Both the position numbers and the translations under genes were made by a program. The notes under the pieces are model-generated. The model searched no databases and had not been told where the DNA came from. It saw only the letters and a list, made by a program, of their open reading frames with translations. This document shows positions 48,058 to 60,145 of a stretch of 64,000 nucleotides of DNA, one piece after another; the first letter of the stretch is position 1, and every line of letters starts with the position of its first letter. Location: NCBI RefSeq assembly GCF_008728515.1, contig NC_044988.1, positions 32,033,159-32,097,158 on the forward strand, written 5' to 3'. The DNA is from Papio anubis (lineage: Eukaryota; Chordata; Mammalia; Primates; Cercopithecidae).

Positions 48058-48490
48058 AGCTATTGATTGTTGAATTTTAATTTTGTAACCTCCTTCCTAA
48101 GGAAGTTACGTTATTGTTTGTAATTGTTCTTCCATTGGTTATGCTATGTGTTTCATATATGAGACAGAAAAGGTTTAAACTCTTCATTTTTAATAATTGT
48201 TTTCCTAGCAGCTTTCTCCATTAATTTCTTTGGGAAATACTTTCAATACAATGCTACAGAGTAGTGGAAATACGGGCACCCTTGTTCCCAATTTTAACAG
48301 ATAAGCTTCTCATTTCTCATTTGTCCCCATTTGTTGGCTTTGGAGTTGAAGCTCATTTTTAAAAACACAAAGTAATTTCTATTTGATTGGTTTTAACATA
48401 TGTGGTATTGAACTTTCTAAAATGCCTTTACTACCTATATGGCGATCATACAATTTTTTTCTCCTTAATTCAATCAAAATAGTAAATTAA
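48058..48490 (-). mobile_element. Old L1M LINE-1, second part
   Basis: GCTATTGATTGTTGAATTTTA at 48059 continues the ORF2 order broken off at 45088. Further markers are AGTAGTGGAAATACGGGCACC and CTTGTTCCCAATTTTAAC. It fades into unassigned sequence near 48490. Confidence 0.65.
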
Positions 48491-48778
48491 GTTACTAGAT
48501 CACAGGAGTACTATGTACAGAGAGCCTTATGAGAACCACCACTCCAAGCCTTCCCAATCTATCTTTTTATTGCCTAATATGAGTCTGATATTAGTAAATA
48601 TTAAGACCAATTTGACTGATCTAGAATAAATTAGAATATTTACTTATTTCTAATCATTAAGTACCTCTGTGACTCCCCACTTTTCCTCAAGATAACCAAG
48701 TTCAGTTCAGAATTCTTTCCATTCTCCAAACATCTGGAATATCCAACTCAGGAGACAAACTCACTTAGAGGAACTAAA
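48491..48778. other. Unassigned short stretch
   Basis: No gene or repeat is recognised. Confidence 0.4.
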
Positions 48779-49262
48779 TCAGGCATTCTTAAATGCTTTC
48801 ATGTTGAAGACCTCTTCAGCAGTCTGATGAAGCCTAATGGGAACCTTCTCAGAATAATACTTTTAAATGTATTAAAAAAAAGATTATTAAGAAAACTAAT
48901 ATTAAAATACAGTTTTCAGAACATAATATGTGCTTTCTTTATTAAGAAGTCAAATAGCAAGATCTAGCTGCAGTTCTAATAACTACCATAATTTTGAAGC
49001 AGTGATGTGCATAAATATTTTGAGGCTGCTGCAATTATTGTGATATGGTATGAAAATGTCTGTGATTTTATTTATGATAAAGTTCAATGATGACACTACT
49101 GTTGTTTGTTATCTACATTTAAAATGAAAGGAAACATCAAATTTCAGCTAAAAGTCAGTGAAAACAAAGATGTAATGATTCTTCATTCAAGTTTATGGAC
49201 TTCTGGAGTTTATCCATGGTTTGCTTGGGAGTTTATAGATCCCAACTTAAGAACCTCTACAG
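48779..49262 (+). mobile_element. hAT-like DNA transposon relic
   Basis: It starts with TCAGGCATTCTTAA and ends with TTAAGAACCTCTA, imperfect inverted ends of the hAT CAGGGGTTCTTAA type. Internal blocks GCAAGATCTAGCTGCAGTTC, GAAGCAGTGATGTG and TTCAAGTTTATGGACTTCTGG match a mammalian repeat I remember but cannot name with confidence. Confidence 0.6.
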
Positions 49263-50411
49263 TTGAACTTTTTCCATCCTTCCACCTACATTAGAATTCT
49301 GATCTCCCTTATTGGAGAACAGAGAAGCAAAATAGAGTCTGCTTTTTCTGTTTCCAATTAATATTCAACATTCACTCCAGAATGGTGGTCCATATAAGCA
49401 AAACATTTATTTTTTTTAGTTTTACTTTTGTTTCCTCAGTCTCAAACCATGCTAGATTGTATTTTTCTGATAAATGTTTATCGTTCTATATCAAGAAATT
49501 ATTTATCCCTGGTTATACCTTTCCTTTATACTTGTTATTCATGGTCAATTACAATCTGTGCTAGAGTTCCTCATGCAGTTATACAGTCTTTTTACAATAT
49601 CATCCATTTGTTCTTCATTGGAATGATACACAAGTTATTCTATCAGAATTTCATTTTGTATAAAATATCAATAAAATGGAAGAGCTTCCCAATCTGAATC
49701 TTGGGGAATAGTTATATACCCTTCCTAAAATCTAGAATATGTATCTCCCAATGCCCAGGGTTCTCCCTGACTATAAGAGGGCCACTTTTATTCAAGGTTC
49801 CTATCACTTTCACATCTCTAAATAATTATTCTCTAATGTGTTGAACTGGATCAACTATTTTGCTTTCTATCAGAAATTATCAACCAATTAAATCCAACAT
49901 TTATTCAGTACAATATTTGGAGTACACAACAGGTAATTCAAGTTCCTCCCTAGTGGATATACAGATAACCAAATCCTCTTATCACTCCTATATCTCACTA
50001 AAGGCTAACCGGTGATTGCTGCCAGGCATGCAGCATATGCCCATGTCTTCCACTAGGTCGGGAATTCTACCTTACACTCCCAGCTTGACATCATCTCTGC
50101 TTGTCTCTTGTTACCTTCAGGCAAACGTTTTCCTGCCATCAATTTTGGATTTATATGTTTTTATAAACACTTGCTTTCCTGATACTTGGATTGGTTTTAC
50201 TTCCTTTAAAAAAAGTTTATTTTCCTAAGAGACACCCTTCCCATTATAACCGTAAGTGTCCAAACCTCCTGGAAAGAGCCCAGAAAAATGTAATGCAACA
50301 AAATAAGCTGACTCAATCTAGTGGTCTTCCCAATATGCCATACTGTCTTATCTAAAAGGTGAAGGTGGATTTAGTTTGGTCTCAAACTATCCATTGACCT
50401 TTTTAGTACTT
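49263..50411. other. Unassigned stretch
   Basis: No gene or confident repeat. The overlapping frames at 49382-49697 and the 70-codon frame at 50016 have no family features. Confidence 0.4.
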
Positions 50412-50414
50412 GCT

Positions 50415-50445
<31 letters not shown>

Positions 50446-50726
50446 GAGATGGAGTCTTGCTTTGCTGCTCAGGCTGGAGTGCAGTGGCTTGATCTTGACT
50501 CTCCGCAACCTCTGTCTCTCAGGTTCAAGCAATTCTCCTGCCTCAACTTCCCAAGTAGCTGGGACTATGGGCGCGTGCCACCACACCCAGCTATTTTTGT
50601 ATTTTTAGTAAAGACCGGGTTCCATCATGTTGGCCAAGCTGGTCTCAAACTCCTGAACTCAGGTGATCCGCCTGTCTCAGCCTCCCAAAGTGCTGAGATT
50701 ACAGGTGTGAGCCACTGCACCCAGCC
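50412..50726 (-). mobile_element. Alu: AluS
   Basis: Complete antisense Alu with a (TTTTG)n tail at 50415-50443. The flanks CCTTTTTAGTACTT (50398-50411) and CCTTTTTTGTGCTT (50727-50740) look like a diverged target duplication. Confidence 0.9.
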
Positions 50727-50740
50727 CCTTTTTTGTGCTT

Positions 50741-51123
50741 TAAAATGTTTAGTGACTTTCTAACACTCTGAAATACTTTTAAAGTGTCTGCCTCAAAGAA
50801 AAGTATCTTTATTTTTATGATATGTCTTGTATGTGCAAATACTTCCTGAATTTCCAATTCTGTGTGGCTAGCCAAGATCACTGGGTGATCTATATCTAAT
50901 TCTGAGGTCCAGAAGAATTTTATACTATATTTTTATTCACTCTCAGAGAACTACAATTTGCCCACATTACACTGAGACAATGCAGCATAAACTTTCTACT
51001 GGGAGGCATGGATTATGTTTAGAGACAAGTGGTTGTAAATTAAAAGAATGAGTTGTCCAAATATTTGTTTTCTGTTTTTAAATAATCACATCCACATTAT
51101 CTCAAAACATGAATGTAACTTAC
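50741..51123. other. Unassigned stretch
   Basis: No gene or repeat is recognised. Confidence 0.4.
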
Positions 51124-51916
51124 TGTTAGGTATTCATTTCCTGTGACTGCTGGAACAAATTACTATAGACTGGATGGCTGAAAACAACAGAAATTGGCTG
51201 GGCACAGTGGCTAATGCCTGTAATCCCAGCACTTTGGGAGGCCGAGGTGGGCAGATCACGAGGTGAGGAGTACATAACCAGCCTGACCAATAGGTGAAAC
51301 CCCATCTCTACTAATAATACAAAAATTAGCCCAGTATGGAAGCGTGCACCTGTAATCCCAGCTACTCAGGAGGCTGAGGTAGGAGAATTGCTTGAACCTG
51401 GGAGGCGGAGGTTGCAGTGAGCCGAGATCGCACCACTGCACTCCAACCAAGGCGACAGAATGAGACTCTGTCTCAAGAAAAAAAACAAAACAAAACAAAA
51501 CAGAAATTTAGTATCTCATAGTTCTGGAGGCCAGAAGCCCCAAATCAAGGTGTCAGCAAGGCTACGCTCCCTCTGGGGGGCTCAAGGGAGAATTCATTAT
51601 TTTCCTATTCTAGCTTCTTGGTGGCTCCAGCTGTCATCTGACTTGTGCCTGCAACACTCCAGTCTCTGCCTCTGAGGTCACATCCCCTCCTCTTCTCCCT
51701 GTAATCTCCCTCTGCCTAGCTTGCATAAGGATACTTGTGATTGGATTTAGGGCTCACTCAGGTAATGAAGGATAAATGCCTCCTCTCAAAATCCTTAATC
51801 ATTTCTTTTCCCATATAAGGCAATATTCACTCGTTTACCATATATGGTAACAGTCATAGCTTCGGGGATTAGGGCAGGGACATATCTTTTTGGATGCCAC
51901 TACTCAGCCTGCTACA
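51124..51916 (-). mobile_element. MLT1: MLT1-type MaLR LTR, split by an Alu
   Basis: On the minus strand it starts TGTAGCAGGCTGAG and ends ATACCTAACA. It holds the MLT1-like 3' blocks GCTTCTGGCCTCCAGAACTATG and AAATTTCTGT, and after the Alu TTTTCAGCCATCCAGTCTAT. The family is an ancient ERVL-MaLR LTR. An AluS sits near its 3' end. Confidence 0.75.
51196..51498 (+). mobile_element. Alu: AluS inside the MLT1 LTR
   Basis: Complete sense Alu with a (CAAAA)n tail. The target duplication AACAGAAATT is at 51186-51195 and 51499-51508. Confidence 0.9.
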
Positions 51917-52198
51917 TTTTTATTTATATAATCCATGAAATATGAATAGGGTAGATTTTTTCATAAGAGAGCAACTAACATAATTTCTAAGACATTGGGT
52001 AATGTCTTAGATCTTAATAGAAAATTAGCATCTAAAATGTCTTAATGTCGATATTCAGGATGGTTTTTATAAGTCCATCATTAACGAAAACATACATTCA
52101 TATTTTAGAACTAAACAACAAAGGTGTGATTATTTCTACACGTCTGCTTAATCACTGCTGCTATAGATATTATTCACTAAGTCATCAGTAGGTCTAAT
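51917..52198. other. Unassigned stretch
   Basis: No gene or repeat is recognised. Confidence 0.4.
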
Positions 52199-52212
52199 AA
52201 GAAAAGATTTTA

Positions 52213-52521
52213 GGCCAGGCGCGGTGGCTCATGCCTGTAATCCCAGCACTTTGGGAGGCAGAGGCGCGTGGATCACGAGGTCAGGAGATCGAGACCATCC
52301 TGGCTAACACAATGAAACCCCGTCTCTACTAAAAAAGACAAAAAAATTGGCTGGGCGTGGTAGTGGGCACCTGTAGTCCCAGCTACTCTCGGGAGGCTGA
52401 GGCAGGAGAATGGCGTGAACCCAGGAGGTGGAGCTTGCAGTGAGCCGAGATCGCGCCACTGCACTCCAGCCTGGGCAACAGAGGGAGACTCCGTCTCAAA
52501 AAAAAAAAAAAAAAAAGAAAA
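52213..52521 (+). mobile_element. AluY: AluY
   Basis: Complete sense Alu with a perfect 14-bp duplication AAGAAAAGATTTTA at 52199-52212 and 52522-52535. It has GATCGCGCCACTGCAC and CTCATGCCTG, so it lacks the AluYRa-type variants and probably predates that lineage. Confidence 0.92.
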
Positions 52522-52535
52522 AGAAAAGATTTTAA

Positions 52536-53169
52536 TATTATTCCAAATTACACTGATGACTTTTTTTTAACTTATAAAAATTATAGTATTCTAAGATAAA
52601 ACAAAGCACATTATATTTAGGCTACTTTCACACACTTTGAATCCATTTTTGTTGGCCAATATTCTGATCTAGTTTAAAGAAATGATATGTGAAAACAGTT
52701 ATTTCTTTCAGGGAAAGCTCAAAACATAACTTAAAAAGTCTTAAATGCTTTATTTTTTATCCAATGTTGTTATGGCTGTCGTTATAATAGTAATTTACTG
52801 CTGTCTGTAAACCAGAATTAGAAGCATTAATAGCAAAGAGTGATAACCTAAGATACTGAATCTAGCAGCCACATCACAAGATCAGAATGTTTGAATCAGC
52901 CAAATTCTCCTGGCCCTACACTAATTTTAGAATGTCATTTCGTCTCTACCTGTCATTTGATTTCTAACCACACATTTTTGGTTTAAAGTACATGAAGACT
53001 TTTTCCCCCCTATAACCACTGTGTCTTTGTCCTTTAACACAAATTTCTTTCTGAAAAGAAAATAATCAAAACGAGAGTTGAGGTAGATAGAATGTTTTTC
53101 AAGCTTACGATGCTCAAACATCATAGAATTTCTATTTCCTCTATTTGTCCATCTCAGATAACTTGAGTA
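52536..53169. other. Unassigned stretch
   Basis: No gene or confident repeat. A 65-codon minus-strand frame (52927-53124) has no recognised domain. Confidence 0.4.
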
Positions 53170-56100
53170 TGATTATATTATTCATTTGAAATACAGTTCA
53201 ATTTATTTCTGTTGGTACTCCAATTTTTCTCCTATGTTTATTGTTTTTATTTATTTATATTGATTACACAAAATATTAGCATAGATCCAAAACTTAGAAC
53301 TATACAAAAGCATATATTTTAAAAAGTGTTAAATTAATCCTCTTGCACCCTCAGTTATTTCTACCCTTTTTACCCCATTCCCACCCACTCACTTTAGGTA
53401 ATCAATGTCCTTAGTTTCTCATTTATCTTCCCTTTCTTTTTGGTAAATCTTCAGATGCACATATTTTCTTATTTCCCCTTTTTGCTCATACAAAAGGCAA
53501 TAGACTATATAGTTTTTTCCACTTTGCCTTTTTCACTTAATCTGAAAATCATTCCACAAAACTTCATAGAGACCTTCCTCATTCATTTATTTTACAACTG
53601 CATAGTTCTTCATTGTGTGTATTTAACATAGTTTAATCTGTTTCTAGTGTTTCAGCATTTAGGTCAAGTCCAACATTGCACAATTATGAATAATACTTAA
53701 TGAAAAACTTACTATATGTGTTTTCATGCTGTTAAAAAGGTACCTTCAGCATGAATTCCTAAGAGCAGAATTGCTGGATCAAAAGGTAAAGACGTATGTA
53801 GTTTATGTTCTTTTTTTAGATATTGCCAAACTCCCTTCCATAAGGATTATACCAATTTGCATTTCCACCTCCAATATGTGAGAGTGCTTGTTTCCTTAAG
53901 ACCTTAAAAACAGAATGTATTGTTACATGTTTTAATTTTTGTCAATCTGATAGACAAGAAATGATACCACAATGTATTATTATTTTTCATTTTTCTTTTT
54001 AAAGTGAGGCTTTCATATGTTGAAGGTCCATTTTATATCTCTTTTAGTACATTGTTCATGTCTTTTGTACATTTTTCTATTGGATTTTAGTCTTTTCCTT
54101 TCATTTTTAATGATTTCTTATATATTAAGGATATTAACACTTTACTGCAAATATTTTCTCCCTGCTCAATTGTGCTTTGACTTGTAAACATTTTTAAATA
54201 ATAAAATTTATTAATAGTTTTTAAAAAATTACATCAGCATTTTGAATCCTTGTTGGTCTTTTCCTTCACACCGGTAAAACAAGAACCATGCATGTTTTCT
54301 TCTGGTACTTACATGATTTTATTTTTTTATATTTAGATTTCTGATCCACCTGAAATGTATTCTTTTGTATGATGTGAGTTACAAATCTAATTTTAACTTT
54401 TTCCCAATGACTAACCTGTTGTCCTAAAGCCATTTATTTAAAAGTTAATTTTTGCTCTACTGATTTGAGGTGCCATCTTTACAATATGTTATAGTTCCAG
54501 ATGTTCTTGAATCTATTTCTAGACTTTGTATTTTATTCCATTGATCTGTCTCTTCATGCTTTAATTATAGTGACTTTGTGGTGTTTCAGTGTATAGTAGG
54601 GCTACTTTTATTGCATAGATGTTCTTTTTAGTGTTTTCCTGGCTATTTATTTTTTCATATAAACTCTAATATCAACTTATTAACTATTTTTAAAGTTTAT
54701 TGGTATTTCATAAGGATCATGTTAAATTAATAAATTAACTTAGGGAGAACTGACATCTTCATGATATGAGTCATCCTTTCAAGTGCGGGGTAGAGAGGCT
54801 CTCAATTTACTCACATACTTTTGTATCATTCAGGAATGTTTTGAAGATTGCCTTACTCAATTTTGCAAACTTACTGCTGAATTCATTTTAAATATCTAAT
54901 TTTCTTTGTTGCTATTTAAATGGTTTCTCTAGCATTATGTCATCAAACTGGTTATTGCTTCTGTATCTGAAAACTAGTAATTCTGTTATGTTAATTTTAT
55001 ATTCAGTGATTTACTGAATTATTTTTCTTATTGGAGGACGTTTTACCATTGTTTTTCTAGGTTTTTCCAGGTACATGGTCATATCACTTGCAAATATAGA
55101 TAATTTTACTTCTTCGATTCCAATTCTTTTCCCTCTAATTGCCTTTGCTATTACTTCCAGGACAAGGTTAAATTAAATAGATGGTAGGCATACTTTCCTG
55201 TTCCTGCTCTTAGTTGAAGTGTTTTCTCATTAAGCTTTCCCATTAAGATATGGGCTTTAAGACTAAATTATATATATGGGGATAAGTTTAATATACATAT
55301 ACACACACACACATATACATACATATATATTTAAGCTGGATTTCACCCAAAGAATTCTGAGCATCCAAAGAAATTTGAGCAACATGAGATATTCATATTT
55401 TTTTCTCCTTTGATCTGTTAACATAGTGTATTATTTGACTGCATTTCCTAATAGTGAACCAAGCTTACATTCCTGAAATAAATGTCATTTAATCATGTTT
55501 TATCAGTTTTTTATTACGATGTTGGATTCTGTTTGCTAATGCTTTATTAAGTATTTTTACATCAATATTCATACATGATATTGGTAATAATTTTCTAATT
55601 ACATTGTCATTTGCATACTTCATTCTAAAAAATAATTGTAATACTCTGGAATAAGCTATACAGCCCTCAATCTATCTGGTCTTTGAATGTTTGGTAGAAT
55701 TCCCCTGTGAAACTATCTGAGCCTGGTGCTTTCTTGTGAAGTAGCCCCCTTATAATTTTCTTTATTTCTTTGATGTCAGTTGGTTTCTTTAGATAGAGTA
55801 AATTTGTCTCTTTAAATCCAGTAAATTTCTTTAGGAAAGTGTTCAATTCATACAGGTTTCAGCATTTCAATTCAACATTTATTAGCATACATGTTGGCAA
55901 ATGAGTGTCTAATTAGTTTTTTATAATTCTTCTGTTTCAATGATATTTCCCCTTGCCAATTTCTTATTTTGAATATTTGTGCTTTCTCCCTTTTATTCTT
56001 CATTAGGTTAATTAGCAGTTTTTATATTTTGCTAAGTTTTTCAAAGCCCTGCCAGGCTTTTGACTTATTAATTATATCTACTTTTATTTATTTTTCTCAT

Positions 56101-56300
56101 TTTTTTATTTTGTTTTACATCTTGACATTTTCTAGGTTTTTCAGTTGGAAATTTAATTTGTTAATTTTCATTCTTTCAGTTTTATTGATAAAAGTGTTTA
56201 GGGCTATGAATTTGCCTCTAGTCACTACTTTAGCATATATCATATATTCTTTTATCCTCATCTCCACTTGATTTAGTGTTAGATATGCAGTTAAGTATAT
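53170..56300 (-). mobile_element. Old L1M LINE-1, 3' UTR and ORF2
   Basis: Antisense L1 throughout: a CAGCATGAATTCCTAAGAGCAG segment, CTCCCTTCCATAAGGATTATACC, the GGTACATGGTCATATCACTTGC block near 55070 (the reverse transcriptase active-site region), and CTGTGAAACTATCTGAGCCTGG near 55705. All frames are broken. It is of the oldest L1M class by its divergence. Confidence 0.78.
55293..55332. repeat. Alternating TA/CA simple repeat
   Basis: ACATATACACACACACACAC followed by ATATACATACATATATAT. It lies within the old L1M. Confidence 0.85.
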
Positions 56301-56413
56301 TAAATCCTCATCATCAGTCCTTTAATGAACATCATCTACTCAGGCCTTAGTGGGTTTCTAGTAGATTCTCAAGAAAGTTTCCTGGATACAAATTCCTATA
56401 CTCTTGCATATCT

Positions 56414-56453
<40 letters not shown>

Positions 56454-57350
56454 ACGGTGCTGCTCTACTGTTGATGTACTGTTTACTTTTTTTAAACAAC
56501 AAACATTATGTTTTTGAATATACAAAGCCAGCCTAGTTCTTTTTACTTTGTAAGATATTTTATCTTTTCACCTTGTAGCTCTGAGGACTGTTTTTAATCT
56601 TTATAAATTCCAACAGTTTTACTCAAATAGGTCTCAGAGTTAGTAGTTATGGGTCAATATTCCCTGAGCTCTTTCAATATGTAGATTCTGATCTTTTATT
56701 TACAGAAATAGGTTTTTTAAATTATATTTTAAAATATGAACTTGTTCCATTGTTTTATATATCTCTTTCTAGAGAGCTAATTGGATTATTTTTGCTACAT
56801 TTTATTTCAAATACTTTCTTAGTCTTTTGAGATATTTTATTTTAAAATTTTATTCATTTTTTAAAATTTCTTTTTGTTTTTTGTCATCTTGGTTGTTTTC
56901 CTGATTTTCTTCAATGTTCTCCTTAAATTTTCATTTGAATCTCTTATTCCTTAGAGACTTTCTAAATTAGTCTTCATTTTTTTGTATAACTTAGACTTCT
57001 ATGTTTTCCTAAAATCAATCAACTTTTATTTTAGTTCTGCTTATTTTGCATTCATTTCTGTTCTTGGTGTTTTCATTTCTGTTTCAAAGTGGTTTGTACT
57101 GTATTTCATAGCCAAAAATGCTTATTTGAGGGTATTTCATTTAGTTGCATTTAGTGGATAAAATTTTTGTCATCTGGATTAATTTGATTCTCATTTTCTT
57201 CTATATTTTTATAGGGGTGATAGATCATTGAAGATTGCTTGTGCCTCTGCATTTCTGTGTACAGGGCTGGTGGTTTAGGTTTGAATAGGTTTCAGAGATT
57301 CCTAGTTCAAGAGTTCTGTCTTATGTCAGGGCAGTAAAATACGGTTGACA
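56301..57350 (-). mobile_element. Possible continuation of the old L1M toward ORF1/5' end
   Basis: T-rich sequence after the ORF2 part, with blocks such as GGTTGTTTTCCTGATTTTC and CAATGTTCTCCTTAAATTTTC, could be antisense ORF1 or 5' sequence of the same L1M. A (CA)n tract lies within. The match is weak. Confidence 0.4.
56416..56449. repeat. (CA)n microsatellite
   Basis: About 17 perfect CA units. It is likely to be length-polymorphic. Confidence 0.95.
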
Positions 57351-57357
57351 GGGTTTT

Positions 57358-57387
57358 TGCTGTTGTTGTTGTTGTTGCTGTTGTTTT
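57358..57387. repeat. (TTG)n microsatellite
   Basis: GCTGTTGTTGTTGTTGTTGC followed by TGTTGTTTT. It is short and imperfect. Confidence 0.9.
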
Positions 57388-58639
57388 AAACAGGACTGTA
57401 GGGTAGGGTTACTTGTCCTTTGCCTTTTTTCTTTTGGTTTGTAGGACTGCAAATGTGCTCTCTTTTTATTTCGATTCAGCATGTAGCTTTGAAAGAATTC
57501 CTGTCTTTTTTAAATTGTTCTCCTCAAATGTTACCTTTCCAAGGCTTCCTCTTGAAGCACTGTGTACAATTTTACCTTCCTCCTGGTTGTCAGTTTCCTG
57601 ATCCAGCAGATCACTTTTTTTCCTCTTTTTATGGTGATGGTTTTAGATCAATATCAGGCCTGCTGCTAAGTCTTCCTTCTCCGTTCCAATCAATTTTTCA
57701 GAGACTACCCTTGTACTTCACAAGGACCCTGGGAGGAGGACAAGAGATAACTCACAGAGATCTGTGTTCATTTTTGTAGCTGCAGGTCTTTTGAAGTTTG
57801 GACATTATTTGTCTTCTTGTTATGCTGAGAGCATGAATTTTATTTCTTCTCATTGTTATTTAGGTGTTGGGAATATGTTGGGAGATTAAGATTTACACCT
57901 TCACTATTACCTTGGTTACCCATCAAATTAAAGTGTTTAATAATATGCCACCACATAAAATATTTCTAATGACACTCTGCTGTGAGAGCTCTAGTTTTCT
58001 ACCCTGGTCATAATACGTACCTCAAAACATGCTCTATCTAGTAAGTGGTTGGTGCATAGCATTATATTTGATTGACAGAGGAAAGCTGGGTATCCTAGAA
58101 CCACAGAAGACTGATATATATTTGAGGGTCATTCCAAAAAGATGCCCACAACCCCAGCAGTTAACCAGCTGGAGGTGAAAAGTGTGAGAGAAAAAAGGAA
58201 GCAGAATGTTGAGGAGCAGTTACATAGCACATAGGTGTCCAATGAAAGACTTACCCAGAGTAGAAAATATATTTGGTAGTTACTCTCTGAAGGCTATTAT
58301 AAAAAGATAACCATGGCTTCATGGTTCCTTCTAGACTTCACTACTCTACCTCTCATGCCTCAGTTCTTCTCTGTTGTCTCTTGTCTCACTCTATTAGTAT
58401 TGTGTTATTGATATCTTTAAAAGAAATTTCATTCCATGAGTGTTAGAGATAGTGGTCTCCATAGAGACAACCAGGAGCAACCAAGACCGAGTCAAGCAGT
58501 GAAGGGGCAAGAATGTACCTTTTCACAAGGTTAGGTACTCTTAGGTCTGCTAAGTACTGACATCAGTCTCTGTGTCTCTTAGGTCAAATCATCAAGAGTA
58601 AAAATCATATAAAATAACTGATTTTTTTTATTACTGTTG
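57388..58639. other. Unassigned stretch
   Basis: No gene or confident repeat. Two overlapping plus-strand frames at 57413-57779 (62 and 119 codons) are in different phases and have no recognised domain. Confidence 0.4.
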
Positions 58640-58705
58640 GGTAGTATAATGGTGCAGGCACTGAAAGGTGCTCAACAAATAATTGTAAATGAGTGAATAA
58701 CTATC
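58640..58705 (+). repeat. L2: L2 LINE, 3' terminus
   Basis: GGTGCAGGCACTGAAAGGTG, then CTCAACAAATAATTG and AATGAGTGAATAAC match the L2 3' end in sense. Confidence 0.6.
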
Positions 58706-59679
58706 AAAATTTATTAAAATGACCATCAAATATCATAATCCTCCTACTTGTGAATAGAAAATGCTGCTCTGGAAAAGGTTTTTTAAAGTCTACTGTTCTA
58801 CATCAAACAATAAGTTACTGTTTGGGATCTAAGCCCCATGAAGAAAAGTGTCTTCTCTGGCTTTCTAAGGAACTTGATTTATTCGAAATCATAGGACCCT
58901 TTTGAGAGATGAGTGTTACCTACAAATTGCAAATATGTTTTGCCCCACATGAATTAACAAAAACCATAGCAATACATTGAAGTAAGAGCCAAGGGACAAA
59001 AGAGTGGAAGGACCTGGAGATTATTTCCAAAACACAAACTGATGGTTCATTGAAGCAGACATTGCGAATTAACTCAACTGCTTCCCTTTATTTGTCACAT
59101 TATTATTTTAAAGTTCAGGCACAGGTTATCTGAATAATTTGCTCTAAGAGGGACAAAATTCACTAATAAAAGCAAAGAAGAATTTGACTGATTTATAACA
59201 AAGATTGCAGACAAACTGGCTCACTGTCATAATGGCTGAGAAAATGTGATAAAAATTATTGGTCCATATTTTCCAAGAATAAAAGTATACGTTCTGCTCC
59301 AGAAGCTGTATAACTATATTCACTAGGTCCTACTGTATATCTTCCTAGGAATACAGAAATTATAAAGACACAATCCCGAACCTGAAAAATCTGAAAGGGA
59401 AGAGCCATATCAGAATCTGGGAAGGCACAAAGAAAGCAGGTCATACTACTGAAATGCTTCAACCTAGAGAACATATTATCATTCTAACTGGAACTTCAAA
59501 GAGTCAAATGCTTTATGGTGGGGGGCAGAGGGCCAAAGATTTCCTGTAAATGGAAAAGAAACATCATGACTATTCCTGGGAGTCAAGAGATAAAAACTGT
59601 ATTAAATTGGTTAAGAGAATGCATTCTAAATATCGTCTATGAAGACTGGTGGAGAGAGTAGAGCTGACCATTGGGAGGA
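58706..59679. other. Unassigned stretch
   Basis: No gene or repeat is recognised. A short G-run (GGTGGGGGGCAGAGGG) lies at 59517-59532. Confidence 0.4.
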
Positions 59680-59800
59680 CTGAGCACCAGCCCTGGCTCT
59701 TTATGAACTAGCTAGAGGAGTCTGCCAATGTTTTCCACCTCTATGAACTCCAGTCTCTTCTGATGATATTCTCTAGATTAAAAACTTAATGTTCATTGCC
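59680..59800 (-). repeat. MIR: MIR SINE fragment
   Basis: CCCTGGCTCTTTATGAACTAGC, then CCACCTCTATGAACTCC and AGTCTCTTCTGATGATATT follow the MIR reverse complement. Confidence 0.55.
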
Positions 59801-60039
59801 TGTAGTTGACATGTTCTCTGCTTTTTTGACCTGCTAGCCTTGACATCTAAGAAACAGAATTCATATACTGAAGGATTTGCTATCTGTGGAAACAAAACAA
59901 GAGAACTTACTTCTCTGAGAAAGAAAAAAATATGAAATCAGAAGTGAATGCCCTTGTAAGGAAAAAATTAGCTTTGTCCACAGGAATTTACATGAAGCAA
60001 TTCCATGGAACTGTTTTCTGAGCACAGAGAACCATTATG

Positions 60040-60145
60040 AAAGCTCAGCCTCTGGACAACAGCTGGGTATGCATCTCAGCTCTGCTCTTTCCTCCTAATG
60101 TCTTAGACCAGTTTTTGAACTGTGCCTCCATCTTCTTCCAAGAGC
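60040..60145 (-). repeat. MIR: MIR SINE fragment
   Basis: CAGCCTCTGGACAACAGCTGG, then CATCTCAGCTCTGCTCTTTC and AACTGTGCCTCCATCTTC match the reverse complement of MIR. Confidence 0.6.

Noticed and set aside
57413..57779. 119-codon and 62-codon plus-strand frames
   Set aside because: Two phases overlap, composition is like the T-rich surroundings and no domain is recognised.
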